From Salinivirgaceae bacterium (GTDB taxonomy: Bacteria; Bacteroidota; Bacteroidia; Bacteroidales; SZUA-534): DNA of 46,057 nt. Position numbers and translations under genes: made by a program. The stretch is taken from assembly GCA_017650325.1 (NCBI GenBank), contig JAGCFC010000008.1, positions 1 to 46,057 of the forward strand, in the 5' to 3' direction. Below are positions 1-10,300 of this stretch, piece after piece (position 1 is the stretch's first letter; the number at the start of each line of letters is the position of its first letter). A model generated the notes under the pieces. The model did not search any database. It was not told the DNA's origin and worked only from the letters and a program-made list of their open reading frames with translations.

Positions 1-3000
1 GTTGAATGTTACGTTGCTGAAGTTGGGGCTCGTGTTCTCAAACAGCTCAGCAGTCCACCCCAATATGTACTCGCCGGCGTCGGTCTTTAGCTGAATATTC
101 TGCATATATGTTTGGAAAACAGTATTATTAACAGGACCAAAAGAGCCTTTTCTAAAGTAGAGCTCACTGTTACAACTGATTACATCCGATTCGGATGATA
201 CAGTATAATGGTTGCCCTGTCCGTTGTAAACTACGGTGCGGGTTGGCATTGTAATGGTTACAACAACCTCGTCGGTAACAGGAGTGATGTCGGCATTGGC
301 TTTAGGTTCGCTCTCGTCAACGTCCAGATAGTAGTTGTCCTTATCGGTGCCACCGCTGATCGCGATGTTGCTGAAATAGATGTCAACGTCGGTGTTGGCA
401 TTTTCGTCGTCAAACTCAACATCGTAGCTGAACTCAAGCTCGTCGCCACTTACGCGGTTGTCGCTGAATGAGCCAGATGCACTGGTTGTGCCGTCGTAAA
501 CCTTGTTGCTGGCAGCAAAGTTGCTCAGAACAAGCTCACGGGCGGTGATGTTGGCCTTTGCCGTACCTTCTGCGTTGGCAAACTTGTAGTTGGCCGCATC
601 GGCACCCGATTTTGTGTAAGTGAAGTTCACGGTTTTGTTGGTGCCTACATTCTTATTATCGAAAGCAGCCGCTGTGCCGAAGGTTACAGCATCACCGTTT
701 ACAATATTGCTTGCCTCGATGGTTACGGTTGTTGCGGTGTTGCCATCGTAAACCTTGCCGGCAGCCGTAATCGAACTGAATTCAAGCTTTCGCTGCTCAA
801 TGTTGGCAGTGGTTGTGCCTGTTGCATTGGCAAACGCGTAGTTTGCAGCATCGGCGCCGCTCTTTGTGTAGTTGAAGCTGACTGCCTTGCCGTTGCCAAC
901 ATTCTTGTCAGCAAAAGTGGCGGTTGTGCCAAACGTTACATCGTCGGTGGCAACCTTGTCAGTTGTGTAGCTGACGGTTGTTGCAGTGTTGCCATCGTAA
1001 GTCTTGTTTTCGGCTTTGATATTGCTGATGGCAAGAGTTTTGACTGTGATGTCAGCTTTTGCAGCACCTGTGGTTGCCGCCAAGGTGTAGTTGTCCTTGT
1101 CAGCACCGCCGCTAATGGCTATGTTGCTGAAGTTGACATCTTTGCCATTTTCAACGTTCTTGTTGGCGAACGAGTAGTTGTAGCTGAACTCAAGCACGTC
1201 GCCGCTCACACGGTCATCGCTGAACTGTCCGCCAGTGGCGTTGGTTGTTGCGTCGTATGTCTTGCTGTCGGCCTTGAAGTTGCTCAGAGTAAGGCTGCGG
1301 GCAGTAATATTGGCTGTTGCAGTAGCTTCTGTGTTGGCAAACTTGTAGTTGGCCGCATCGGCACCCGATTTTGTGTAAGTGAAATTCACGGTTTTGTTGG
1401 TGCCAACATTCTTATCAGCGAAAGCAGCCGCTGTGCCGAAGGTTACAGCATCACCGTTTACAATGTTGCTTGCCGCAATGGCCACTGTTGTTGCGGTGTT
1501 GCCATCGTAAACCTTGCCGGCAGCCACTGTAGAACTGATTACAAGTTCTCGCTGCTCAATATCGGTGGTAGTTGTTTCCGATGTCTTCGCAAAAGCGTAG
1601 TTGTTGGCATCGTCGCCACTCTTGGTGTAGTTGAAGCTGACGGTCTTGCCGTTGCCAGCATTCTTATTATCAAATGTGGCTGCTGTTCCAAAGGTTACAT
1701 TATCGCCTGCAAACACGTCGACATCGTAGCTGACGGTTGTTGCGGTGTTGCCATCGTAAACCTTATTTTTGGCTTTAATGTTGCTGATAGTAAGTATTTT
1801 AGGCGTAATGCTAAATGTTTTGCTAACCGATGAGCCATTGGCGATTGTCCACGTTACAGTGGCATCGCCTACATAGAAGTTGTCTGCGTACTCAACCGTG
1901 GTTTTCGAATCATCGAAAGTGAAGGTTTTGCCGCACATTACATGACCAATTGTAACATCCAATCCATCGTCAAGTGTGTAATCAGCTCTTTTGTAGGGAT
2001 AACTTTCCTTGTTGAATGTTATATCAGTTTCGGCAAGTTGGTCAAATATATAACTGCCGTTGCCAGCAAGATTGTTACCTGCCACTGTTCCGTTGGCGAA
2101 AAGTGTGCCGTTGTTAGTGATTACAGCATTTCCTGTTGTAGTGAGCGACGTTCCAGCAGGTACGTTGAGTGTTTTTCCTGCGGCAATCTCGTAATTGGTA
2201 GCCAAATACGCATTGCCAACCACAGTGTATGTATCGCCATCTTCTTCAATATAGCCCGATACAAAATTATGAGTATTATCAAGCACAGGATATCCATCGG
2301 AATACAAATTCTGGTGCCATGCTTTTTTGTTGTTGGTGTTGAGCAGATAGCCGATTTTCCCGCTTGCAAACTCTTCGGCTGTGGCCGCTGTCGTCTCGCC
2401 TGGCACGTCGGCGGTTGTTTCTCCTTCTGTTGAATTGCCAACACCATTCTGTACCACGGGTTGCCCGTCTTTGGCGCAGCCTGCCAAGTAGTAGCAATTG
2501 TCTTGGACGCCACTGCTACCGCAAATGCCGCCAACAGCGTAAGAACCCGAAACCGTTCCTGTGTTGTGGCAGTTGGTTTGGGCGCCATTTATGCCGCAAA
2601 TGCCGCCAACATAGGCAGAAGAACCCGTAACCGCTCCTGTGTTGTAACAGTTGGTTTGGGCGCCATAATAACCGCAAATGCCGCCGACATAGTAAGAAGA
2701 ACCCGTAACCGCTCCTGTGTTGTAGCAGTTTTCTAAAGTGCCATAATAACCGCAAATGCCGCCGACATCAGCACCACCCGAAACCGTTCCTGTGTTGTAG
2801 CAGTTGGTTATGGTTGTGGTTGTACTACCACTACAAACGCCGCAAATGCCGCCAACCCATTGGTGACCTTTTAAATAAGAACCAATAACTCCTACGTTCT
2901 TTATCGTCGCTCCATCGGTCCTGCCTATCAGTCCCACATGGTTGCCGCCATCGGGGTAGTCGCCGCTCGTTGCGTTATTGAAATACAAACCGCTAACGGT

Positions 3001-6000
3001 GTGTCCGTTGCCGTCGAATGTGCCAGCATATCCATATTTTAAAATTCCAATCGGTGTCCAACTATATGTTGGTGTGCCGTTGAGAGTGCCATCGTTGTTC
3101 AATACGTTTTCGTTAACTACAATGTCGGCTGTAAGAACGGCATTTATAGTGTTGTTGCCGTTGTTCACTTCGTTGGCAAACCAATAGAGTTCGGCTGATT
3201 TGCTAATAGCGTAGTAGCCAACGAAATCGGCCGAGAGATTCAAACTGCTATAGTTGCTTTCGGTTACCAAAGTGCCATGAACTGCGAATTGGCCGCAAGT
3301 AGGGCAGTATCCAGTAACATCCATTATCGACGGATGGTCTTTATGAGTGTTGTTTGCATCATTGCTGAAGGAAAGGCATGGCAGCGTTGCATATACCACA
3401 GTGTGAGTTTTGTCGAGCACAGGGAATGCGTCGGTGTCTTCGCCATTAAGGTTTTGTCGCCACACATTGTTGTTGCCGCTTGTGCTGCCGTTGAGCAGAT
3501 AGACTATTTTTCCGCTTGCAAACTCTTCCGCTGTAGCAAAAAAACCACCACCGCTTGAAGAACTGCTGCCTTCCAAGCAGTAGCAGTTGGTTTGGGTGCC
3601 ACCATTACCGCAAATGCCACCGTAATTCCGTCCTGAAACCGATCCTGTGTTGTAGCAGTTGGTTTGGGTGCCACCACTACCGCAAATGCCGCCAGCACAG
3701 CGGCCAGTAGCCCTAACCGTTCCTGTGTTATAGCAGTTGGTTTGGGTGCCTTTATAACCGCAAATGCCGCCAACATAATAGTACCCTATAAAGTAAGAAT
3801 CAATAACCCCGACGTTCTTTATCGTCGCTCCATTGGCATAGCCTATCAGACCTATATATTTCCCGCCATCGGGGTAATTGCTGTTAGTTGTGTTTTTGAA
3901 ATACAAACCGCTAATGGTGTGGCCGTTGCCGTCGAATGTGCCTTTGTATTTGTTGTCGTATGTTCCAATCGGTGTCCAACTGTAAGTTGGTGTGCCGTTG
4001 AGATTTCCATCGGCGTTAAGTACGTTTTCGTTAACAACAATGTCGGCTGTCAAGACGGCATTTATAGTTGTGTCGCCATTGTTCACTTCATTGGCAAGCC
4101 AGTATAGTTCGCCTGAATTGCTAATTGCGTAGTATCCAATAAAATCGGCCGAGAGATTCAAACTGCTGTAGTTGCTTTCATCTACTAAAGTGCCGTGAGC
4201 AAAGAATTGGCCACAAGCAGTGCAGTATCCTGTAGCAGTCATTGACGGGTGCTCTATAGCACCAAATGCACATGGGTGCACCACAGCGTGAGTATTGTCT
4301 AACACGGGGGATACGTCGCCACCGCTGCCAAGTGTTTGGAACCACGCAAGGTTGCCTTCGCTTGTGCTGTTGTTGAGCAGATAAGCTATTTTACCGCTTG
4401 CAAACTCTTCCGCTGAAACACGAGTGCCAAGAGTGTTTTTACTACCACAGCCTGCCAAATAGTAGCAGTTGGTTTGGGTGCCATCAACACCGCAAATGCC
4501 GCCGACAGAAGAAGAGCCCGTACTCGAAGCCGTTGTTCCTATGTTATAACAGTTGGTTTGGGTGCCATACCTGCCGCAAATGCCGCCGACACTACTACTA
4601 CCCGAAACCATTCCTGTGTTGTAGCAGTTGGTTTGGGTGCCCCTTTCTCCGCAAATGCCGCCAATTTTTTCGATAGTACCCAAAACCGTGCCTGTGTTGT
4701 AGCAGTTGGTTTGGGTGCCATCACTACCACAAATGCCGCCAGCAATGTTGCTATAAGCCCTGACCGTTCCTGTGTTGTAACAATTAGTTAGGGTGCCATC
4801 AATACCGCAAATGCCGCCGACATAGGATTTACCCGAAACCGTGCCTGTGTTGTAGCAGTTGGTTATGTTTGTATTTGAAGTGTAATAAATATAGCCGCAA
4901 ATACCGCCGACATAATTGGAAGAACCCGAAACTGTTCCTGTGTTGTAGCAGTTGGTTATGGTTGTATTTGAGTTGTAAACATAGCCGCAAATGCTGCCAA
5001 CATATTGGCAACCATGCAAATAAGAATCAATAACTCCGATGTTCTTTATCGTCGCTTCGTTGGCATAGCCTATCAGACCAACACGGTTTCCGCCATCGGG
5101 GTAATTGCTGTCAGTTGTATTATAGAAATACAAGCCGCTAATGGTGTGGTTATTGCCATCGAAAGTGCCAGCATATTTTTTACTTGAAGTTCCAATCGGT
5201 GTCCAACTGTAAGTTGGGGTGCCGTTGAGATTGCCTTCGGCGTTAAGCACGGTTTTATTTACTTCAATATCTTTTGTCAATACGGCATTTATGGTGGTGT
5301 TGCCGTTGTTCACTTCATTGGCAAACCAATAAAGGTCGGCTGCGTTGCTAATGATGTAGTAACCAATGTAATCGGCTGTAAGATTCAAACTGCTGTAGTC
5401 GCTTTCGGTAACCATAGAAGGTGCTGGAGCAATTAATTGGCCGCAAGCAGTACAGTATCCTATACCATTTGTTGCACTATGGTCTTTATGGACATTCGGC
5501 GTATTGCTGAATTCAGACTTGCATGGTTGCGTTGCATATACTATAAGGTGGTTGTCCAACACAGGGAATGCGTCGTTGCCATCGCCAAGGGTTTGGCGCC
5601 ACGTATTGTTGTTTCCGCTTGTGTTGTCATTGAGCAGATAGGTTATTTTTCCGCTTGCAAACTCTTCGGTTGTGGCCGATATTGTCTTGCCTGCCACGTC
5701 GGCGGTTGTTTCTCCTATTGTTGCATTGCCAACACCATATTGTACCACGTTGTTTCCGTCTTTGGCGCAGCCTGCCAAATAGTAGCAGTTGGTTTGGGTG
5801 CCATTTGTGCCGCAAATGCCGCCGACATTGGAAGAAGTACTCGAAACCGTTCCCGTGTTGTAGCAGTTGGTTTGGGCGCCATAATAACCGCAAATGCCGC
5901 CGACATAACCACTACACGAAACCATTCCTGTGTTGTAGCAGTTGGTTTGGGTGCCACCACCTCCGCAAATGCCGCCGACATAAGAGGAAGAACCCGAAAC

Positions 6001-6537
6001 CGTTCCAGTGTTGTAGCAGTTGGTTATGGTTGTTGCACTACTACTACAATAGCCGCAAATGCCGCCGACAGAACTAACACCTTTAATATAAGAGTCAATA
6101 ACTCCAACGTTCTTTATCGTCGCTTCGTTGGCATAGCCTATCAGACCCACAGACATAGTTGTATTATTGAAATACAATCCGCTAACGGTGTGGCCGTTGC
6201 CGTCGAATATGCCTTTAAAGTTTTTTACGATAGTTCCTATCGGTGTCCAACTATGCATTGTTGCGCCGTTGAGTATGCCATCGGCAGGTACGTTTAAGTT
6301 AACAACAATGTCGTCAGTAAGTACGGCTTTTGCACCTACCGTGCCACCATTAACCAATTCGGCAAAGCCGTAGAGTTCCTCGGCAGTGCCAATGGCATAG
6401 TAGCCATCAAATTCACCACCGCTAATAGTAGTCGGTGTTGCAGGCGTACCACCATAAGGCTCCGATTCCGCCCACGAAGTCAGTGCGCTACCGAGCAGCA
6501 CCAACGTTGTCAAGAAAAATTGTCTAATCTTTCTCAT
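1..6537 (-). CDS. Giant GLUG/YDG-repeat surface adhesin, C-terminus outside window
   Basis: One open frame runs from the ATG at 6537 to the left edge (2179 codons) without a stop, so the 3' end is missing. Residues 1-23 are a signal peptide. Four large blocks follow (about residues 35-335, 360-760, 765-1065 and 1070-1420). Each has a 'GYYAI..AEELYWFANEVNNG' opening, a 'WTPIG..F.GTFDGNGHTISGLYF' segment, a 'GLIGYANEATIKNVGVIDSY' segment and then GLUG motifs of the type 'VGGICG..GTQTNCYNTGTVSG'. Blocks are joined by linkers with a C-x2-C pair (GYCTACGQ, GYCPTCGQ). From about residue 1580 there are six YDG-domain repeats of about 84 residues ('KVYDGNTATTV'), then an MBG/Ig-like module at the edge. 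GLUG and YDG/MBG domains are known from secreted bacterial adhesins, so attachment at the cell surface is inferred. A sorting signal would lie outside the window. The start matches the paralogous 5' end at 11163. Confidence 0.88.
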   Translation of the reverse strand, partial: MRKIRQFFLTTLVLLGSALTSWAESEPYGGTPATPTTISGGEFDGYYAIGTAEELYGFAELVNGGTVGAKAVLTDDIVVNLNVPADGILNGATMHSWTPIGTIVKNFKGIFDGNGHTVSGLYFNNTTMSVGLIGYANEATIKNVGVIDSYIKGVSSVGGICGYCSSSATTITNCYNTGTVSGSSSYVGGICGGGGTQTNCYNTGMVSCSGYVGGICGYYGAQTNCYNTGTVSSTSSNVGGICGTNGTQTNCYYLAGCAKDGNNVVQYGVGNATIGETTADVAGKTISATTEEFASGKITYLLNDNTSGNNNTWRQTLGDGNDAFPVLDNHLIVYATQPCKSEFSNTPNVHKDHSATNGIGYCTACGQLIAPAPSMVTESDYSSLNLTADYIGYYIISNAADLYWFANEVNNGNTTINAVLTKDIEVNKTVLNAEGNLNGTPTYSWTPIGTSSKKYAGTFDGNNHTISGLYFYNTTDSNYPDGGNRVGLIGYANEATIKNIGVIDSYLHGCQYVGSICGYVYNSNTTITNCYNTGTVSGSSNYVGGICGYIYYTSNTNITNCYNTGTVSGKSYVGGICGIDGTLTNCYNTGTVRAYSNIAGGICGSDGTQTNCYNTGTVLGTIEKIGGICGERGTQTNCYNTGMVSGSSSVGGICGRYGTQTNCYNIGTTASSTGSSSVGGICGVDGTQTNCYYLAGCGSKNTLGTRVSAEEFASGKIAYLLNNSTSEGNLAWFQTLGSGGDVSPVLDNTHAVVHPCAFGAIEHPSMTATGYCTACGQFFAHGTLVDESNYSSLNLSADFIGYYAISNSGELYWLANEVNNGDTTINAVLTADIVVNENVLNADGNLNGTPTYSWTPIGTYDNKYKGTFDGNGHTISGLYFKNTTNSNYPDGGKYIGLIGYANGATIKNVGVIDSYFIGYYYVGGICGYKGTQTNCYNTGTVRATGRCAGGICGSGGTQTNCYNTGSVSGRNYGGICGNGGTQTNCYCLEGSSSSSGGGFFATAEEFASGKIVYLLNGSTSGNNNVWRQNLNGEDTDAFPVLDKTHTVVYATLPCLSFSNDANNTHKDHPSIMDVTGYCPTCGQFAVHGTLVTESNYSSLNLSADFVGYYAISKSAELYWFANEVNNGNNTINAVLTADIVVNENVLNNDGTLNGTPTYSWTPIGILKYGYAGTFDGNGHTVSGLYFNNATSGDYPDGGNHVGLIGRTDGATIKNVGVIGSYLKGHQWVGGICGVCSGSTTTTITNCYNTGTVSGGADVGGICGYYGTLENCYNTGAVTGSSYYVGGICGYYGAQTNCYNTGAVTGSSAYVGGICGINGAQTNCHNTGTVSGSYAVGGICGSSGVQDNCYYLAGCAKDGQPVVQNGVGNSTEGETTADVPGETTAATAEEFASGKIGYLLNTNNKKAWHQNLYSDGYPVLDNTHNFVSGYIEEDGDTYTVVGNAYLATNYEIAAGKTLNVPAGTSLTTTGNAVITNNGTLFANGTVAGNNLAGNGSYIFDQLAETDITFNKESYPYKRADYTLDDGLDVTIGHVMCGKTFTFDDSKTTVEYADNFYVGDATVTWTIANGSSVSKTFSITPKILTISNIKAKNKVYDGNTATTVSYDVDVFAGDNVTFGTAATFDNKNAGNGKTVSFNYTKSGDDANNYAFAKTSETTTTDIEQRELVISSTVAAGKVYDGNTATTVAIAASNIVNGDAVTFGTAAAFADKNVGTNKTVNFTYTKSGADAANYKFANTEATATANITARSLTLSNFKADSKTYDATTNATGGQFSDDRVSGDVLEFSYNYSFANKNVENGKDVNFSNIAISGGADKDNYTLAATTGAAKADITVKTLAISNIKAENKTYDGNTATTVSYTTDKVATDDVTFGTTATFADKNVGNGKAVSFNYTKSGADAANYAFANATGTTTANIEQRKLEFSSITAAGKVYDGNTATTVTIEASNIVNGDAVTFGTAAAFDNKNVGTNKTVNFTYTKSGADAANYKFANAEGTAKANITARELVLSNFAASNKVYDGTTSASGSFSDNRVSGDELEFSYDVEFDDENANTDVDIYFSNIAISGGTDKDNYYLDVDESEPKANADITPVTDEVVVTITMPTRTVVYNGQGNHYTVSSESDVISCNSELYFRKGSFGPVNNTVFQTYMQNIQLKTDAGEYILGWTAELFENTSPNFSNVTFN

Positions 6538-6607
6538 AATCTTAAAATTTAAATTAATAATTGAATTGTTTATTTTATTGATATTGTTTTCGTTATCGTT
6601 TTTTCTC

Positions 6608-6636
6608 GTAGAGACGTCATAATATGGCGTCTCTAC
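6608..6636. repeat. REP-like palindrome, GTAGAGACG family
   Basis: A 29-nt palindrome with 13-nt arms (GTAGAGACGTCAT and ATGGCGTCTCTAC, one G:T wobble) around a 3-nt centre. A nearly identical copy lies at 28759-28787 and partial copies at 26726 and 26766. It sits about 70 nt upstream of the adhesin start. There is no T-tract, so it is not an obvious terminator. Confidence 0.7.
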
Positions 6637-6650
6637 AATAATGCCGTTTC

Positions 6651-6713
6651 GTAATTCGCAATTCATCATTCGTAATTCAAAAATCCTAATTCCTAACTCC
6701 TAAATTCTAACTC
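6651..6713. repeat. Heptanucleotide-period array, nine units
   Basis: Nine consecutive 7-nt words in unbroken phase, first of GTAATTC type and then of CTAATTC/CTAACTC type. The words vary but the 7-nt spacing is exact. It lies between the palindrome at 6608 and the long repeat starting at 6721. No coding potential is seen. Confidence 0.7.
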
Positions 6714-6720
6714 ACCTTGT

Positions 6721-6919
6721 CAAAGGTCGGAATCGTGGTTCAAAAAAACAAGGATGACTTAACGAACGGCGGGTTTGACTTAACGAACGGCGAAAATTTG
6801 CCAAAATCGACCTGTTTTTTGCAAAAATTTGGTGTTTTTGTTTCAACCACGGAACGCACGAAAAACACGGAATTTTTAAAACGCAAGCGTTTTTTTGTTG
6901 GGTGTCGCTTCGCGAGAAA
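6721..6919. repeat. Long dispersed repeat upstream of adhesin gene, copy A
   Basis: About 200 nt nearly identical to 11530-11771. It contains a doubled 'CTTAACGAACGGCG' word, a 'CCACGGAACGCACGAAAAAC' stretch, an AAAACGC-AA-GCGTTTT hairpin (6878-6893) and a terminal TCGCTTCGCGAGAA motif. The homology resumes at 6975-7000 (CTAACCAAAC...), matching 11777-11803. A third, partial copy of the terminal part lies at 28618-28690. Each full copy lies upstream of a surface-protein gene of the same signal-peptide family. Confidence 0.75.
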
Positions 6920-7009
6920 TATGAATAAAATTCCAAATAAAAATTATTAGAAAATTGATTTCTAGATTATTATCTCTAACCAAACAAACCCAAAATGAAT
7001 CATAATTGC

Positions 7010-7226
7010 GCCCTGAAAGGGCAGTTTATCGATAGCCCAAGGCAGGCGAAGCGACGCCTTGGGTAACGTTGCCCGGCAACGTTGGCGCCCTACAGGGGCA
7101 AATCATAAAAATGCGATATTATGAATTGCGCCTACAGCGCGCTGTGATGTGGAATGACGTGTTTCCCAACGTGCCGTTCGCTCTACTCACTCTGCGTTGG
7201 GTTATGCAGTTTTAGGCTTTCAGCCC
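7010..7226. repeat. Dense cluster of short GC-rich hairpins
   Basis: At least six palindromes are packed into about 215 nt: GCCCT-GAA-AGGGC at 7010-7022, CCCAAGGC/GCCTTGGG at 7036-7063, AACGTTGCC-C-GGCAACGTT at 7065-7083, GCCC/GGGGC at 7087-7099, ACAGCGCGCTGT at 7134-7145 and GGCT-TTC-AGCC at 7215-7225. A related CGCCC-GGAA-GGGCG hairpin is at 28731-28744. No open frame explains the segment. A repetitive element or structured RNA are both possible. Confidence 0.55.
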
Positions 7227-7321
7227 GTTTTTAAATTTGGTTTTAAAAATCTGATTTTTAAAATTTTATATCAATTTTGAATCAAATTTTCTTAAAAATT
7301 CTGTGCCTGGTTTGTGGGGCT

Positions 7322-7352
7322 AATAAAAAAGCCCGGAACTTGCGCCCCGGGC
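7322..7352 (-). terminator. Rho-independent terminator of the BspA-like gene
   Basis: Read on the minus strand, GCCCGG (7352-7347) pairs with CCGGGC (7336-7331) across a 10-nt loop and is followed by TTTTTT (7330-7325). It lies about 25 nt past the stop codon at 7378. Confidence 0.85.
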
Positions 7353-7377
7353 CCTTGCATGAGAGAAAATATGATAA

Positions 7378-10300
7378 TTAATAAACCATTACACGTTTGG
7401 CCGTATTGCCGGTTTTCACAATGTAAACGCCTGAGGTGCTGATGGTTATTTCGGCGCGGATGCGATGAATCGCGTCACTACAGATTAACGCACCCATAGC
7501 GTTGTAAACCAGAATATCGTCGGTGGCGTTCTCAACAACAATGGTGTTGCCTGTGGCATAGATACTTACCGAAGCTGCGGCATCGTCGGCAATGGCGGTG
7601 GCAGGATTGGTGTTCTCGCCACCTTGATTTTCGTTGCCGCCTTGATTACCATTTCCGCCTTGTTCGCCTGTTGCCGGAACAACTTTTTGGGCGACAATTG
7701 TCTCGTCGCAAACCGAGCAATGCGAGCCCTCGGTCAAACCATCGGTAGTGGCCGTTGCGGCAACAGCTGCATCAACAACCACGGTGTGGCCTGTGGCCGG
7801 AATCACAACCTTGGTGCGGCTCAACTCTGCCTTGCAAACAGAGCAGCAAACCACCGAATCTTTCGAGCCGGCTGCGGTGCAGGTTGCCTCCACAATGTTC
7901 TCAAATGCTACGCTGTCGGCCTTGTGGCCCGTAGCGGCAACGGTTTTAGTCTCGCGGTACAACTCAATTTTGCAAATAGAGCAGTAAACAACCGAATCGT
8001 ATGAGCCAGCCTCGGTGCAGGTTGCGGGAACAACGTTCTCAAAAACAATGCTGTCGGCGTGTGCGCTGAAGGTTGCGGTAAAAGTCTGGCTACTTGTTAC
8101 ATTAACAATGCGCGGATTGTCGGTATTGTTGTCGTTCCACTTAACAAAATGTGCGGCGGGTGTGGCGGTTAGCGTGTCGGTGCCATTGGTGGTTGCAGCC
8201 AAATACCACATCGATCCATCGGTGCCTTTAACAGCATAATTTTCGCCGCCGGTTGTTACATTTCCAATCTCAGAATCACCTTCAACATCCACACGCACCA
8301 CTTTGCAGCCCCACTCCACCGGGCAGTATGTCGAAGATGTCTTATTCCAATTCGACAGCCAGCCCGCAGGTTTTTCTGTCTCGGCAATTTCACAATACAA
8401 AGTCACATTGTTGCTGCCATCGAAGGCATAGTTGCCAATGCTCTTAACCGATTCGGAAATGGCCACCGAAGCCAGTTTCTGGCAACAGCTGAAAGCATTG
8501 CCTCCGATGCTCGTAACAGAATTTGGAAGGGTTACCGCCTTCAAACTATCGCAATAATAGAACGCATAGTTGCCGATGCTCTCAACTGATTTAGGAATGG
8601 TAACAGATTCCAAGCTACTGGTATAAGCGAATGCGCGTTCACCGATGCTTGTAACTGAATTGGGAATGGTAACTGACGTCAGAGCGCTTTCACTGAACGC
8701 ACCGTTGCCGATGCTTATAACTGAATTTGGAATGGTTACCGATGTTAAGCTTTTGCAACCACTGAACGCATTATCTTTAATGCACATTACAGAATTTGGA
8801 ATTGTAACGTCGCTGTCGGCACCTATATAAGCAATAAGATTGGTTTTCGCCTCATCGGCATAAACAAAGTCTCCATCGATTATTGGATTCAAATATGGTG
8901 CTCCCCATGGTGCTTTAGGGTCGTTGCCAGGATATAATACGGCAACTATACTAACACCGGCCATATAGTTAAACGAGTTGTCGCCAATATCAGTAACCAT
9001 TGCGGGAAGGATCATCAGTTTGCAACTGAAAGTATAGAACGCCGAACTAATTCCAGTAACACCTTCGGGAATGGTTAACGTTGTCAAATGGGTCCCCATA
9101 AATGCGCCAGACTCTATTTTTTTAACCGTTTCGGGAATAACAAAAGAGCCCGACATGCCATTAGGACAGCAATAAACCAGAGTTGTCTTGTCTATATTGT
9201 ACAAAACATGGTCTTCCATTATATACGCAGTATTGCCTTCAGCCAGAATTATTTCAGCTAAACTACTGCCAAAGAATGCTTGTGTGCCAATGCTCGTAAC
9301 CGATGCCGGAATAGTCAGCGATGTTGCGCGGCAGCTTGAAAAGGAGTTGCTACCGATTGCTGTTACGTTGAATGTGTTTCCCGCAGTTACTGTTTCGGGA
9401 ATTGTCAATGGATCGGTTGAATTTGAATTTGAACAACTCGCTATTGATACCGAATTATTGTCTAAAACTTTATAATAAAAATCATCTTTTTGGAAACACA
9501 AATAAGCATTGCTGTAATCAAGATTATTGTTTATCGTAACCGTAGCCAGACTGTTGCAGCCACGGAACGCCTCATCGCCAATGCTTGTAACGTTTTCGGG
9601 AATGGTTATCGATGTTAGTCCGCTGCAGCTTTCGAAGGCTCTGCTGCCAATACTTGTGATACCTTCGTGAATGGATATCGAAGTCAGGTTGCTGCAATAA
9701 CTAAAGGCTCCACCGGCAATAGCCTTGCAGTTGCTGTTTATTTCACAAGATGTTATGTTTGTCGCTGTTGCTATCATCAATATTTGATATTGATTCTCAT
9801 TGGTACCTAAATATTTAGCGTTGTCAAAAGTATTATATGTCATAGAGCAACCATAGAATGCATTGTAGCCAATGTTTGTTACTGATTCGGACAAAGATAT
9901 CGATGTCAATTTGTTGCAATTACAGAACGCATTGTCGGCAATGGTTGTAACACCCCCCGGAATAGAATATGCTCCGGTTTTACCAACAGGACAAAATAAT
10001 AGAGTTGTCTTTGCCTTGTTGAACAAAACACCATTTTCAGATGCGAATTCTGTATTATTGCCATTCACACTTATTTCAGTCAATTTGATGCAATTATAAA
10101 ACACGTTTTCGCCGATGCTTTTTACGCTTGCTGGAATGGTTATCGATGTTAAAGCGCTGCTATAGAAAGCGTAGTTGCCAATGCTTGTTAGTTGTGAGCC
10201 TTCGGCAAAAGTTACCGATGTCAGGCCACTGCAATAATAGAACGCCTCATCGCCAATACTTGTGACACTTGCGGGAATGGTTATTGATGCCAATTTTGAA

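Larger units (their letters stand above)
6538..7377. other. 840-nt intergenic region made of repeats
   Basis: This gap between the two large surface-protein genes has no convincing gene. From left to right it holds the AT-rich adhesin leader, a REP-like palindrome, a heptad array, the long repeat copy A, the hairpin cluster and the terminator of the BspA-like gene. The short open frames here overlap the repeats and match no family I recognise. Confidence 0.7.

Noticed and set aside
5437..6297. 286-codon plus-strand frame with internal repeats opposite the GLUG adhesin
   Set aside because: Its repeats are only the antisense of the GLUG repeats, and the minus frame has the signal peptide and domains.
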